Shown here: positions 34,502 to 47,249 of the stretch, piece after piece
Numbering within the stretch: position 1 is the stretch's first letter
How the letters are laid out: every line of letters begins with the position of its first letter
Assembly: GCA_019914945.1 (NCBI GenBank)
Contig: CM034109.1
Coordinates: forward strand, 10,780,479 to 10,844,478
Reading direction: 5' to 3'
Source: Typha latifolia
Taxonomy: Eukaryota; Streptophyta; Magnoliopsida; Poales; Typhaceae
DNA length: 64,000 nt
Notes under the pieces: model-generated
What the model saw: the letters and a program-made list of their open reading frames with translations, nothing else
Database searches by the model: none
What the model was told of the DNA's origin: nothing
Translations under genes and position numbers: made by a program

Positions 34502-37500
34502 TCAGGCACTAAAACCCTTCTGAAGAGAACTCCAGCGGTTGGATGGGATTTGCATGCAAGCTTGGGTAGCAACCTCGGCCATGGTCTCTTTTTGCACACC
34601 TGCATTGCAGATATTCGCAAGGGATCGCATGTGTTTCATGCCATACTGCGCTAAAGACCCGCAATGTGTTTCAAAAGTTCGTACCTTCACAAAAGAAGAT
34701 AAGAATCAATCAGTTACTAAGGAATTTAAAGGTGCCAAATGGTAGGAAACTTGGAATGCGTGATACTCAGTAAATGAACCCGCCAAGAAGTACAGAATTC
34801 ACATAAATTCTTCAAATGTTTTCAACATTTTTATAAAAAAAAAAACCATTTCAGGTTGATGGAGAATCCGTGATCTTCAAGTATTATAAATAAATGTATG
34901 TTTTGACTGTTTAATATATGTTAGCAGTTACAAAATTGATACTACAGCAGCACCAGATATACAGTCTTTGTACTATTAGTATTATAGGATCAGGACAGTT
35001 TCCCAACAAGTTATCATGGAGTAATTAATGACAACGAAAGAAGAGAGAGAGTCTAAAAACTTAAGCTGATAAGGCCAACTTACCATTGACTTAAGGCAAC
35101 CCCAATCATCAACTAAAGGTCGGCCAGTTGGTCGAACAGCGGTTAGCACCTTTGAGCCTTCATCAGAACCAAAGAGAAGGTTTCCAATGAGCTTTATGCT
35201 GTTATCTACATGTAATCGATGAGCCATTACTTCAAGCAATTCCTTCTGTGCATCAACTTTCTTGGAGGAGCCTTCAGGTGATCTTCGATACTTTGTGAAA
35301 AAAAAAAACAAACAAATGAGTTTTGAATGAATAGATGCAATGGAAATAAAAGACAAGATAAATTAATCAGGATATGCTGGAAGTTGTCCATCGCATAAAA
35401 CAGTTCAAAAATTGTAATGATATATCCAACAGTCTAACCTTTTGCCAGAAATAAACTAGATCTGCATCTCGTTGGTTGACTGCACTTGAGAATGAAGGTA
35501 ATGAATTATCACCAATGAATGTGGCATTATCGTTAGCAGGATTTGAACCGATATACAAGAAAAGATGTTGAGGGTTCAGATCCAGATTCCCATACTGCAT
35601 AACATGAGAACCAAAACTGTATGTGTTATGAACTGATGTCCTGGTCTTGACCTGCAAACACCATAGGAAAAGTTGCATCAGATTCTCAAACCAAACCATA
35701 CACTGAATAAAAACAAGTAAGTGTGTGATGCACTCACTAGTTGATACTGCTGGTTAAGAGTTTCAATCTGCAGATTGTGCATATCGCTGTCACACAAAAA
35801 GTGAAGCTTCAGACCAAAAGTTTCAAAATAGAAAAGAATCTCTCTCCAAAAAGGACACTGCTTCAGAATTTTATATATAAATGGCTAGGACAGCAAATCA
35901 GTATCTGAAGCAAAAGAGGTCACAACTAATTTAACACTAACTTAATCAAAATATATCTCATGAATCATATGCTGCATGCATTCTATGCTTAAAAGGTAAT
36001 AACCACTAACAAATATAAACAATATTGTTGAAATTACAGAGTGGAAAATTAAGTTTCAGTAAAACAGGGGCTGTGGCCTGATTTGTCAAAAAAAAAATTA
36101 CAGAGTGGAAAAGAATGAAACACAGAGATAACTACAAGATCTCTAGCAAGCTAAAGATTATGAAATACAAAGTTCTTTTGGTCCTTTACAAAGAAGAGGA
36201 GTACTGAAAATATGAGTCAAAATAGTGCTGTGCTTCTGAAAATAACATTAGGAAGCATGAGGACACCTTTTGTGATAGAACAACTAAACCTCAGAAACCA
36301 CATACCTGTCTTCCATCCAAGCAACACTATACAAATCCCCCAAGCAGGTATAGTACTCTGGAGGTGGGCTTGGATACTCCCCAGGGCAATAAGTTCCCCA
36401 ACTACTCTCCTTGGCGTTGGATGCCGTGGTTGCGTAAACATTTATATCTTCTGGGAGAAGACCTTCAAATATACTCCCAGATTCACAAGCTTCCAGATAA
36501 AAGACCTGCAGCAAAAGCGAGTATTTATGCCATTACCTCCTTAAATCTAGGATTGCACAACAACAGATCGCCCAGTTACCATGCTTTTGTAGGTTCCAGA
36601 AGCATGTTTTTGCTTTAGAACATCTACCAAGTCATCAGCATAAAGATAAGGATATGTCGGCATCCCTGGAAAAGTTCCAGACCAAAGAAAAAGTAGTAGT
36701 AAGAGTCATATGATTCTTCACCTGAGAACAAATATTTATAAAGCTTTAAGAATAACAAAGCTTAACATAAAGTACTGCATAAGTTATCACATAGTAGATA
36801 AAAACGGATAATATATACTAACCAAGGACACCAGGTCCACCGTGATCAGAGTAAAATATGAAGATATGATCATCAGGACCACTATCAACAACTTTCCCAC
36901 TTCCTCCAGTTAAAGCAGTCTTATTTCCAAGGATAACGGCAAACAAGTTGTTAACGTTAACATCATCTCCAACATAATCCTGCAAAGTTATACCGTGGCA
37001 TGAGGCAACAAACCACTGATCACTAAAGATGTTCATTAAAGAGTATGATAGGTACTGTTGTTGGGACAAAATCAAACCTTTGGAACTCCTGCATAGACAT
37101 CCCCACCCTGTGGATGATTGATTATGACTCCAGGTCGAGGATTCTCCTCATTGTAAGCAATATCATCATACATGAAAACAATAATATTCTCATCTTTCAA
37201 TCCACCGTTCTTCATGATTTGATATGCATGACATATATCAGCCTACAAATATCAAAGATCAAAAGGATCATCAATGATATGATCAGAAGATGGGACGATA
37301 ACAGCAGTTTAGACTACAGGGCAAATATCAAAGAAAATTCAGAGTTGTCACATGCAGCAAGCTTATAAGTTGCGAGTCATTGTAAAATTACAGTGATAAG
37401 AATTAACCAAAGATGTTGAAGTTCCATATATAAAAAATTCAGGGCTTTTTTCACTTTCCTTCTTATCAAGGTCTCTCCTTTAAAGAGGAGGGCAACATAG

Positions 37501-38155
37501 CCAGTGTAGTGGCTCAAGTAACTCATTAAAGTAGAAAAGATCACCATAAGGTTTGCAACTTTTTAGAATTATGCCCTGCGGCCTCACTTTTACCTTAGAG
37601 AATCCTGTAGCTGGCAATTTATTGGGATTTACTCCCAGTAATTTCATATTTCTCACATATTCCCTGGTCAGTTATTACTATTGTGGTTCCTTTTAAGGGA
37701 ATAGTAAAAACTAATCATTATGCTTTGAAAACCACAGAAACAGATTTAAAAATTATTCCGGCGGATACTTCTGCTTCCACTACCACCGATCAGAGTAACA
37801 ATTTGTTTTATACCCCTAACGAAAACTGACAAGAAAAAATCGGATATTTTGTTTCTATCAACTGAGAAGGGGTAAAAATAGAGACAAAAAAAAAACCAAA
37901 TAATAGTAAAAGTTGCAACGATTTATAGGCTAAAATAACCAAGTATAAATTGACCTGATGCCTATAGTTCCCGTATCCCGAGGACCCGGCGATGAGAACG
38001 GCCCACCTCGTCCCGACGGCGCCATCATCGCCGTTAGTTCGCCGGTCGTCGCGATTCGACGGCAGCCTGATGGTGAAGTCCGGGCGGGCTTCGACGATGA
38101 GGATCGGCAGGAGGACGGGGAGGAGAAGGAGAGTCGCCGAGGAGAAGCGGGCCAT
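34502..38155 (-). CDS. Vacuolar processing enzyme (legumain, peptidase C13)
   Basis: Nine exons on the minus strand (37955-38155, 37078-37242, 36823-36979, 36580-36665, 36306-36505, 35738-35786, 35439-35651, 35084-35290, 34502-34684) join in frame to 486 residues. The enzyme is an asparaginyl endopeptidase of the vacuole that matures storage and vacuolar proteins and can show caspase-1-like activity in cell death. Seen: signal peptide at 1-22; [20 protein letters not shown]; catalytic His168 in FYSDHGGPG; catalytic Cys210 in [29 protein letters not shown]; and the C-terminal autoinhibitory prodomain with paired cysteines ([35 protein letters not shown]). Exon number and length match plant VPEs. 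I chose the ATG at 38155 because it starts a signal peptide; earlier in-frame ATGs are at 38188 and upstream of the TATA. Confidence 0.97.
36031..36112. mobile_element. Short poly(A)-tailed retroposon with target-site duplication
   Basis: A 16-bp direct repeat ATTACAGAGTGGAAAA (36033-36048 and 36097-36112) flanks a 48-nt insert that ends in a run of nine to ten A. This lies in the VPE intron between exons 5 and 6. A long perfect duplication plus an A tail is the signature of LINE-machinery retroposition of a small RNA piece. Confidence 0.5.
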
Positions 38156-38214
38156 GGTTTCGTATGTGATCGGCGACCCGTATTGCATGCGATATGAAAG
38201 AGGCGGAGGGCTCG

Positions 38215-38226
38215 TACTTATAAAAA
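38215..38226 (-). promoter_or_regulatory. Probable TATA box of the VPE gene
   Basis: On the minus strand TTTTTATAAGTA lies about 60 bp upstream of the ATG at 38155. This close spacing argues that the longer open frame beginning at 38251 is not translated in full. Confidence 0.6.
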
Positions 38227-38299
38227 GAACGGGTGAAGTCGTGAAGACCATTACTACTAGTATGGCTTTGGGTCTACGTGGCGCTCTGCGAACCGTCTA

Positions 38300-38991
38300 T
38301 TATCCTCGATGGTGAAATCCTAGCGGGTTTGGCTATCGGATACTTTTGGTTGGCTGTTAAATTATTCACAAGTTAATTGGCCAGATCATTCGAAAGACTA
38401 ATGGGCAATGGCGATAGGATAATGACCGTCTTTTTTTCGTTGGTCCACAGCAACGTTATAATGCACTCCACTCTCGAGCTAACATTTGTCTAATTGAATG
38501 ATTGCGACGTAGATGTATTCCAATAAGCAAACCAACTTGGAGACCTGCATCACCTCCTCCATTAATTAATGACCTCTAGGCTCTAGGCTCTAGGCTCTAG
38601 TAGAATACTATCCAGTTTCTTCTTCTTCTTCTTCTTCTTCTTTTTTTAATATAAAAAATATTGAAAGCAAAGTCGCAAATGAATTTTGTGGAGCCCATGC
38701 CTCCAAAGATTAAGTTCTAAATAACCTACGCCGTCTTCCAGTGGAGTACACAACACAACCTTTTAATATGAATTAGGCCGGAAGGTTGGCCTGCCACAAT
38801 AATTGAATCATGAAGGGTTAGTAGTACCAGTCAGACAATACAACACACACACACACACATTATATACATGAGTAGGTAAATGGCACCAACTATTTCTTTT
38901 CTATTAGCTGATTTATTCGATTGATCGTGGAAACTTATTATGTGATACTTAGTAACTTCCTAAGTGAGTGTACGAGATTCGAATATATCTA

Positions 38992-39022
<31 letters not shown>

Positions 39023-40055
39023 GACATGCATATTTATTAATACAATTCCGTTAGATATAGAAAAATTACTAATTAATTGAAAACATCATACAAATTATAA
39101 ATCATGGAACGGTCGGTCTTCACTCTTCACTCTTCTAGAAGACAATGGCATTGGCTTCATTTTTGGGTAACCTATGACATCAGAACCTAATATTCCATTG
39201 ACAGATTCTTAGTTTGTGCCGCGGGACAACGAACGCTATGTGAGACCAAAATTATGATATGCAAATTTTTAATATTTATCGATGAGTGCAGGCGAAGTAA
39301 AACTATTCAACTCTTGCCGTTTGGAATCTCGCAAGTATCTCAACTGCTAGAACTGGTGGTCCCTACCGGAATCTATCATTTTTTCTATCTGCATCTGGTC
39401 CCAATTGGTGTCCACCTACAGACGTCCGTGACTCTCAAAAGGAGGGTCCCCCTAGTGTTAAATGGAGTGCCACGATGATGCCTGAAATGGAGCTTTCAAT
39501 CCATTGAAATTAATTTGGTAAACCCTTACACGCATCACTTACTAATATGTATTATTATTGTTGTTATTATTATTATTATTATCACACAACTTTTAGCGAG
39601 GACCATCAGAGGTAGATAGGGAAATTATAGAGATGTTACCATTTGTCAAGAAGGGACCAAATGCATCTAATTCTTCCTTTTGTGATGAAAGCTATGTTTC
39701 CATTTGCCAAAGAAGAGAAAAATGCACCTCATTCTTCCTTTCTGATGAAAGTATGACATATGCTTAGTATTTTTGACAATTATTTGATGAAGTTATTTTA
39801 GCAAAGAGGATTTTGTTTTTGTTTTTGTTTTAATTCTTCATTTATCCAAAAAAAAAAATAACCGTGACAAATAATCTCCCTGGCTTTTTAGTGAAGAAAA
39901 GTGAAATATGTAGCAATATACTGAATGATGAAGAACGCAGGATTTAAATTAAAATGTTTGATTAACATCAGTAGATGTACACAAACGAACGAGGGGCAGT
40001 ACACAGAATCCAGATGAAGTTAATCTCATGGAAAGCTACCTATATATAAAATATC
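38300..40055. other. Intergenic spacer rich in simple repeats
   Basis: VPE upstream flank and downstream flank of the membrane-protein gene. Contains a GGCTCTA heptamer repeat (38573-38600), TTC repeat (38617-38641), AC repeat (38842-38860), AT repeat (38995-39022) and TTA repeat (39551-39581). An imperfect direct repeat of the CATTTG...AAATGCA...ATTCTTCCTTT type occurs near 39630-39750. No gene supported. Confidence 0.6.
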
Positions 40056-42594
40056 TCAGAGGGCCTTGTAATTGTACATGTAACCTCGCAGCTTGCCTAT
40101 ATCTTCCAGTGACTCCAGCAGCAAATGATCCACATAGAAACACATCGCAGCACCACTGGAAACAACAAGGTCACATCAAATTCCCAGCAAAGGTAGTTGC
40201 AATTAAGGTGCATACTTGTCCCAAAAATACCAGGCCTTATCCGGACTTTAAGATTTTTGCAATCAAATTGTATACGTAAGTTATATTCTAGCTGTACCTT
40301 AAAGGCGCAAAAGGAAGCCATATTGTATTCCAATGGAACTTTGGTAAACTGTATACAAAAATAAACTTTATTTAGAATAATAAAGTGGATGGAACAGAAA
40401 GCACTAAAAGTTCTACGTAAAGAAAGCATTCCAGCAGAGCAATTAAGAGTAAACGACTTAATTATCCAAATCCAGGGCAAATTAACAAGTTAAGACCCTC
40501 TTAAAAAAGCAATTCATGAAGTCATATTCAAAAACAAATGGCACAAAGAACAATAAAACAAGCTGTGTGGCATATATTTACACTTCTCTGAGGGAGCAAG
40601 GTACTTCGGTGAAAACATTTGCAGTTTCAATATAATAACAATTTCAACGAGCTATAATGGAAATTTCACAAAAGAGATTTAAGTACCTCAGCATGTAATA
40701 CAGCCAAAAGACTGTTACCAAGAGGCTAGTATAAATTGAGTACCGCATCCATTTTTTAGAGGAGCTTGATTTATGGAGTAGCCCCTTGACAGCTAATAAA
40801 CAAGCTAGGACACCAATCCAATCTGCAGAGGAGTTCAACTTGGGATGACAACAAATGTTGAAGCATATGAATGAGAATAAAAGGCATCAAAGGCAATTAT
40901 AAAGTAAAACAATAAAGAACTTAAATGAATCCCACATAAGAAGAAAATTATTTCAGTTCTGCAACTTATTCACACTAAATGAAAGCACTACTTATCTATA
41001 TAAACTAAAATCAACCATCAGACGGGGAAAGTACTGAGTGAAGATAAGCACAGTAACAAACCTGCAATTATGACCATCCATGGAAGCATTTCATCCATGA
41101 AGTAAGCGTGATACTGCTGCTCAGGGGAGAAACAATGAATCATGATGTCAGACATTCAAATGATTTCAACCATTAAGTAAACATTATAGCGCTGCTTGGA
41201 GGAGAACCAAAGATGTCAAGTGTTTGGATGGTAGAATGTAATGCAATAGACTGATCCAACTATCATCTAAGTGACTAAGCCACTGTATATCATATTGTTC
41301 TCAGCCAGAAGAATAGTATGTGTGTTATATTCAGTAAAAACTCATTCTATTCATGTTCACTCAGATGAAGAAGCTTGGCATTCTCACAACTGGTAGATAG
41401 ACATAGACTCGGTTACCATCACTCTAGTACTATTTAGAACTGAATCAAATTAATCAATCATACAGATGCTACTGCTAGAATAGCCTGTAATAGTAATCAC
41501 TGAAACATGATGAATGTTCGAGGACCTTTTTCTTGGCTTGGAGGTCACACATTCTGCTCGTGGACACATAGAGCTAACTGAAAAAACATCAAATCCACAT
41601 GGACTCGAGCGAATTAATTACTGCAGCAATTCCCCATCAACCAATAAAGTGGTTAGCCATCACAGTTTAATGAGATGAAAATATAGCCATGAGTAAACAG
41701 AATAATTTTAATTACTTCCAATAATACTTTCGTGATTCTTGTTCTTAATGTTCATGTCTTTTTTTTGACATAGATTAGCCAAATCAGTGAAACCAAGAGG
41801 ATAATCCGTTGCATGAAAGCATATGCCTTCCTATAACTGCAGCATTTGGACACAAATTCTCAGAGCAAATACGATGGTAAGGATTATCTAATAACCGCAT
41901 GTGATTCTTAAAACAAAATTGTTTTGTTGATCCACTAGCACTGATAGCCTTGGCTGACAATAGGACATTCTCTCAAGTCCAAGCATTCATTCCATATTAA
42001 GAATTCTTGGGCTTATGCAGTTGCGATGGCTTAAATACAAAGGTGCCATAGGAAAGTTCCATTTTTCCTTGCTTGACAAACACCTTATCTCCCCAGAAAT
42101 CAAGCATAATGTAAATAAAGGAGCGACAAGGTGACACTTACCAGCTCCCATGGAAACCAAACTTGTTGGTATATGGAGTAGATCAGTACACCCACGTAGC
42201 CAAGGAGGAATCCAGCAAATACACCCTGAAAGAATCAAACGGGAAGGGGATAGCGAGGTGAGAAAGTGAAACCCCGATAGTTCGAGGAACGAAATCGGAG
42301 GAGGAGGAGGAGGAGGAGGAGAAGCTAGCTTTACCCTCCACATACGGCTTTGCTGCGCGTGCTTCCTCTCAAAGGATCGAATCATCTCCTCTTGTTCTGC
42401 CAATAAGAGACCAATAAGGGCGCCGCGCGCGATAGATCGACCCGTACTAGGGTTCTAGAGAGAAAGAGAGAACGAGAGAAGAAGAAACTACCTTGGGTAT
42501 CCATAGGTTGGGAATCCTCATGGATTCTATCGTCGTCTTCCCCTTCGCGTCCGCCTCCGCGGCGACGCTTCCACCATTTCCTGGTCAGACTCAT
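40056..42594 (-). CDS. Conserved plant membrane protein of unknown function
   Basis: Seven minus-strand exons (42492-42594, 42335-42396, 42142-42225, 41062-41116, 40687-40822, 40298-40348, 40056-40155) join in frame to about 196 residues. The N-terminus is basic (TRKWWKRRR) then acidic, followed by EQEEMIRSFERKHAQQSRMW. About four hydrophobic segments follow: FAGFLLGYVGVLIYSIY, MLPWMVIIADWIGVLACLLA, YTSLLVTVFWLYYML, and IWLPFAPLSGAAMCFYV. The tail ends LEDIGKLRGYMYNYKAL. The exon joins recreate a pattern I associate with a conserved plant family, but I cannot name a function. Uncertain points: the exon 4 acceptor has a CAG repeat allowing a one-codon shift either way, and translation could start at 42636 or even 42744 instead. 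Confidence 0.8.
42297..42331. repeat. (GGA)n microsatellite in intron
   Basis: GGA triplets just beside the exon 2 donor of the membrane-protein gene; on the coding strand it is a CCT-rich tract. Confidence 0.85.
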
Positions 42595-42749
42595 CAGCCC
42601 ACCGGGAAACTTTCCTCGCATCACCAGATGAGACGTCGCGACGTTTTCAAATAGGATCGTGATCGATACTTTGGGTCTGGTTAGGGTCACGTTCAAAGGA
42701 ATCACGAGCTCGATCGGATCGGATCGGATCGAATCGAATCTCATTTGAA

Positions 42750-43632
42750 GCCCAGACGAAATTGTTTCCCATTTCCCAAAAAACTATTAAACTTAACCGT
42801 GTCATTTGATAATTTTATTTTATGGAAAGCCCACATCACATGCGAATAGATTCACTAAATCCAAACACATTCTACAAGAGATTAAGCATCAAGCTCAGAG
42901 AGTAAATAAGAATAAAATAAAAGAATCTCAGATTCCACAAACACCACTACAAAACTAAAGAAAAAGGAAAGGGGGAAAAGTGGCCCAATAAACCACCTCC
43001 ACCTCCACCTCCACCTCCACCTCCGAGTTGCTGTTGCTGAGATGGAAGCGGAGAGGAATGGAGTAACGGCACTATACTACATAAAACACCGATAGCGATA
43101 GCATCAGCATCTCGGAGAGGAGAAGATAGGAGGAAGGAAAAGAAGAGAATATTGAAAATATCCTCCTCCGAGGTGGAGGAGATACCGAGGTTGCTAGGAG
43201 GGAAAAAATTGGCTACTAGGGTAGAGAGGGGCCAGTGGAGATAAACCTGAATCCTGAAGAGAGGAAAAAAAAAAAATTCAATGTCAACACTAGCCTTCCA
43301 TCAAACAATCAGGAGTTCACACTAATAAGACTTGACACGGACTCGTGGAAAGTTAATAGCATCTATTCATATGAAGTACATTGTCAAAATAAGACTCACA
43401 GGATGTGGTGAAATTTCATCAGATAACTTAACATCACACAAACGAATCCAGTTAAATCATAAATGAGAGAAGAGATATTGGCTGCAATTCTTCTAGGTAT
43501 AAATGAGATGCGTTTGGCTTCAACCAGGAACAATTAGCCAGAACCGGAAAAGTAGCTGCTATCTCACCAATTAATTACAATAGATCATGAAACCACTTTA
43601 GGCTGATTAAATATCCCAATGGAGCTTTAGAT
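42750..43632. other. Intergenic spacer between membrane-protein and PHAX-like genes
   Basis: Promoter side of the membrane-protein gene and 3' side of the PHAX-like gene. Contains a CCACCT hexamer repeat (42992-43024), GATCG pentamer-like words at 42713-42738, and GGAGG-rich purine runs near 43110-43260. No open frame with recognisable homology. Confidence 0.55.
42992..43024. repeat. (CCACCT)n hexanucleotide repeat
   Basis: Five tandem CCACCT-type units. The same hexamer in the opposite orientation (GGTGGA) occurs at 32950-32982. Confidence 0.85.
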
Positions 43633-46342
43633 TCATTCATGTATCTCTCCCTCTTCAAAGAGGTCGTCGTAAGCAACCGGTACTCGAAGTCTATCCACCA
43701 CTGGTTTGCGCCCTGGCTTGCAGTCAGATGAAGGTCCTTGCTGAATAGTAGCCAATTGCTCAGGAGAGTCCAAAACTTCTACTTCCTCATCAGGAACAAA
43801 TGTACCCTGAGAGCTTGTATCTTCATTTCTAGCTGTCATTTGTTTATGTTTTGGTTGCCTGAACTGCTTCTGCAATGGATGACACAGATTATATTCACAA
43901 GGAAAAAGTGGCCACATCAGAAATATGGTAAAATGAACTGAACTATACATGAAGTAAATGGGTGGCAACAGTTTCTTTCACGGTAAGCAGGTTATGTAAG
44001 AAATCAGTAAATAATAGTGCTAAGGCATACATCAAAAGTTTACGTCCATTATCATGTGAATTGAACCCAAAAGTTAGCAGAGTAAGAATCCTCGAACATT
44101 GGTATTGATTGGATAAGCTAAAAATGGTTGAAATAGAACAAACGGAAACAATTATAATGCTTGCCTTGTATGCTATGGTAAGCAGTGTCACATATATCAT
44201 ATATGTGAATATATAGGAGATGCATGCTTTCATACCTCAAACTCCTTGCCCTTCGTCATAATTTCTTTGTATGCCTTTGGCTCTCGTGACTTCATGATAT
44301 TCCAAAGAATTCCACCACCTGTGCGAAAGCGTCTTCCATCAGCAGTCTTTTGTCCCCCACAGCTCTGAATGGCGTCAACCTGCATTTAGTACTTAATTAC
44401 TAAAAAACCCAATAACCACAGATTCCTTAGAAAAGAAATTTACAAATGGAAACAGTTCCTGACCAGAACAAATATACAGCAGTTAATTTTGAACCAAATC
44501 CTGATACTGCATTCTGAGATTAGCTATTTATGTTCTTTGGTCTAAAATATAAGCTCTTTCACTCTTAAATGTTCTGGCTAATTATACTACTTCTGTTCAC
44601 TCATTTGGTGTTTACCGAAAATTACTTATGAGAATGATGTACGATAGTAGGGTATAGTTCACATAAATGAAAAAAAGAACACTGACTAGAAAATACATAA
44701 CCTGAATACCCTTTATTAGGCATGATTTCATTTCATTTCAGGAAAGAGTACATGAGAGGAATGTGATAAAACTCTTCTGTACTCAACTGAAATAGGTTAA
44801 GGATATGAAATATGACATTTGAGCCCCACAAGACTTGGCCAAGCTTCCTTTTTTGCCTGATTATTTTGTTGCTACCTCTATCAGGTCATCTGAATCTCCA
44901 TATGAACATGACTAGATCAACTTTTGACCTGAATATATTAAATCTTTTCCTATTTAAACATAATTTCTCATATCACAATGGATATCTCCTGCTCGTTGGA
45001 AGGCAGCCATTTTTGAGATCTTTTTCACCTCATTTCTCTTCTTTTTCCAATATCTCCAGAGACAACTAAGATCAGAGAGGATGTGTAAGTCATTACAGAA
45101 AAGAAGAACCAAAAGAACCAACTAAGTTTCTTATGTTGTCCCACATTAATACACATATTAAATTAAAGATATGAATAACTTCACTGTTTAGAGCTGCCAT
45201 GTTGATATTATATGAAAGATAAATTGGTGACAACATTATCACACATCCACACCAAGGTCAAATTCATAAATTCTCCCATCCCCCTCCTCCTGGCCCCCAA
45301 CACCCTCTCCCCAACCCCCCACCCCCCCCAAACCAATGCCATGGTCAAATTCATAACCCCCATTCCATGGTCAAAGAATACGAAGCATGTAAAATGTAAA
45401 TTGTGGATTGTCCATGTAGTCTTTTATAGTGGCCAATAAGTTGAGATTGGCAATTATGGGGCACACAATCAATTGGTTTCATTTTTGACATGAGATACAA
45501 AAAAGAGCAAACAAACAAACAAAAATAGGAGCAAAAACAAAGATGTAAAGTAGGAACGATCATCTGACTAGCTTATGATTGCAATCAAAATCTGAATTAG
45601 AAACTCTCAAGGAAAAAAACATTACTTGCAATAGAATTCACTTTTTCATGCTTCCGGTAGAATTCAATCAAATAAACATCAACTTTTTACGAGCTAAGCA
45701 TCCGATTTGAGGAAAATTTGCAGAGTTATGCATGTGATGCTAAAATCTACATCGAGGCTAGAGAGATAAATTATGTTTCTTTAAAGTCCAAGCCAAAGTT
45801 CAAATAGGTACCTCTTTCACGAGATCGCTGACCACAGAAATACCAAGACAGCCAACAGCATTCCAAATCAAGTATGATTTTTTCTCCTTTAAACGTCTGC
45901 AAGTGTCTATTACAAACCTGCAAAAGATTCATATTAGTAAATCGACGAAACACATTAGAAGATATTAAAGCATATATCTATCTACCTTCATAAGAGAACA
46001 ATAATACTAACAAAATTCGAGTGCAATTCAAGCAAGAGGCCGTAGAGACTAAGAGGTGTAGTACCGATTAATGTCGGTGATACTGGAGGAGGATCCACCT
46101 TTCTTCTTCCTCCGGTTTCTCTTCTTCTTTGCCCTAAGCCGCTGATTCCGGCCTCCAGGCCCACCGTCCACCTCCTTATCGCCATCTCCTGCGGCGGCTC
46201 GTGCTGGTGAGCCGGCAGAGCCGCCTAGGGTTTCGGCATCGACCATGTCGACATCTTCTTGAAGATCGCCGGCGCTTAGGATTTCGTCATCGTCGCTGAC
46301 TTCCTCGCATATCGCCTCTAAGATGCTTGCCGTTCCCTCCAT
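43633..46342 (-). CDS. PHAX-like protein (snRNA export adaptor, RNA_GG_bind domain)
   Basis: Four minus-strand exons (46065-46342, 45812-45917, 44236-44379, 43633-43869) join in frame to 254 residues. The N-terminal half is acidic (EEVSDDDEILSAGDLQEDVD) then Gly-rich and strongly basic (RAKKKRNRRKKK), likely a nuclear localisation signal. The PHAX RNA-binding domain spans about residues 93-175: FVIDTCRRLKEKKSYLIWNA, then GISVVSDLVKEVDAIQSCGG, then the RRFRTGGGILWNIMK signature, and YKEIMTKGKEFEKQF. The C-terminus ends VPVAYDDLFEEGEIHE. In animals PHAX bridges capped snRNA to CRM1/XPO1; plant versions are shorter and their role is inferred. The 5' flank has a GGGTC pentamer repeat. Start chosen at MEGTASILEA; a longer frame upstream only translates that repeat. 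Confidence 0.9.
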
Positions 46343-46440
46343 TGGGGCTATTGAATCGATCACTCCTCCCCCACGCCGACTATAAATACAGCTTCTCAAG
46401 GCAGCGTGGGCGGTGAACTGCATGCCTCTGAAACCCGTTA

Positions 46441-46468
46441 GGGGTCGGGTCGGGTCGGGTCGGGTCGA
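46441..46468. repeat. (GGGTC)n pentanucleotide repeat
   Basis: Five tandem GGGTC units about 100 bp upstream of the PHAX-like ATG, in its promoter or leader. Confidence 0.85.
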
Positions 46469-46499
46469 GTCGGATCTTATCGGGTCCACACCTGGGTGT

Positions 46500-47249
46500 A
46501 TGAAACGTCCAGTGCAGATCGAGAAGCTGTAATTACCAAGTACCTTCGTATAATATTAGAGGCCAATAGGATAGTAGATAGATGATTAAAGAAACTCGTA
46601 TTATATTTATTTAACTAAGACACAATTAAATTTTCACCGAAATAGTCAAAATATATACTTTCTTTGTTTTGTTTTTCCCACTTCCTACCGTTGGTGGATA
46701 TATTCCCAACACACTATTCTCATCAACGAGGATTTAAGGCAGGATAATTCTCAAATTAATATGGTAAATTATCGGTAGCTTGCAAAGAAAGAAATATGGA
46801 AATAGATGAAAGAAAAAAGTCAATACAACTCGGATAACATCAGAGACAATAAAAGCAGCAATATTTTTCACTCTCCAGAGAAAAGGAACTAGTCTGCAAC
46901 ATCTTTGTTCGGCCATGATCAAACTCACATTTACATCAAATAACAAGTAATGGCATTATGGCATAGTTACTGGTGTAATTAAGCGGGTCAGTCTTAAAGA
47001 TTTGGAAGTTCAAAATGCATCCTGCATCCTGGGAGAGACAAACAAATTCTCGTCAGTGACAGCAGCATATCTATCCTTAGACTGCATCAGATTATGCACT
47101 AACTGACAGACGCTAATTTATGCAATATAAATAGTTGAGATAGGTGATGGAAAGCAAATGAAATATTTTTTGAATCAGAGAAAGAGAAGAGTATGAGACC
47201 AAACATAACATAGACATACCAATAATCAACAAGACCTCACCTAATTATC
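46500..47249. other. Intergenic spacer
   Basis: Lies between the PHAX-like promoter and the PITH-gene stop codon. AT-rich; the right half is probably PITH 3'UTR. No gene seen. Confidence 0.6.

Noticed and set aside
38156..38251. N-terminally extended VPE
   Set aside because: The extension runs past the probable TATA box and would bury the signal peptide.
46343..46489. Extended PHAX-like N-terminus (IRSDSTRPDPTRP)
   Set aside because: It only translates the GGGTC pentamer repeat; the MEGTAS start is preferred.
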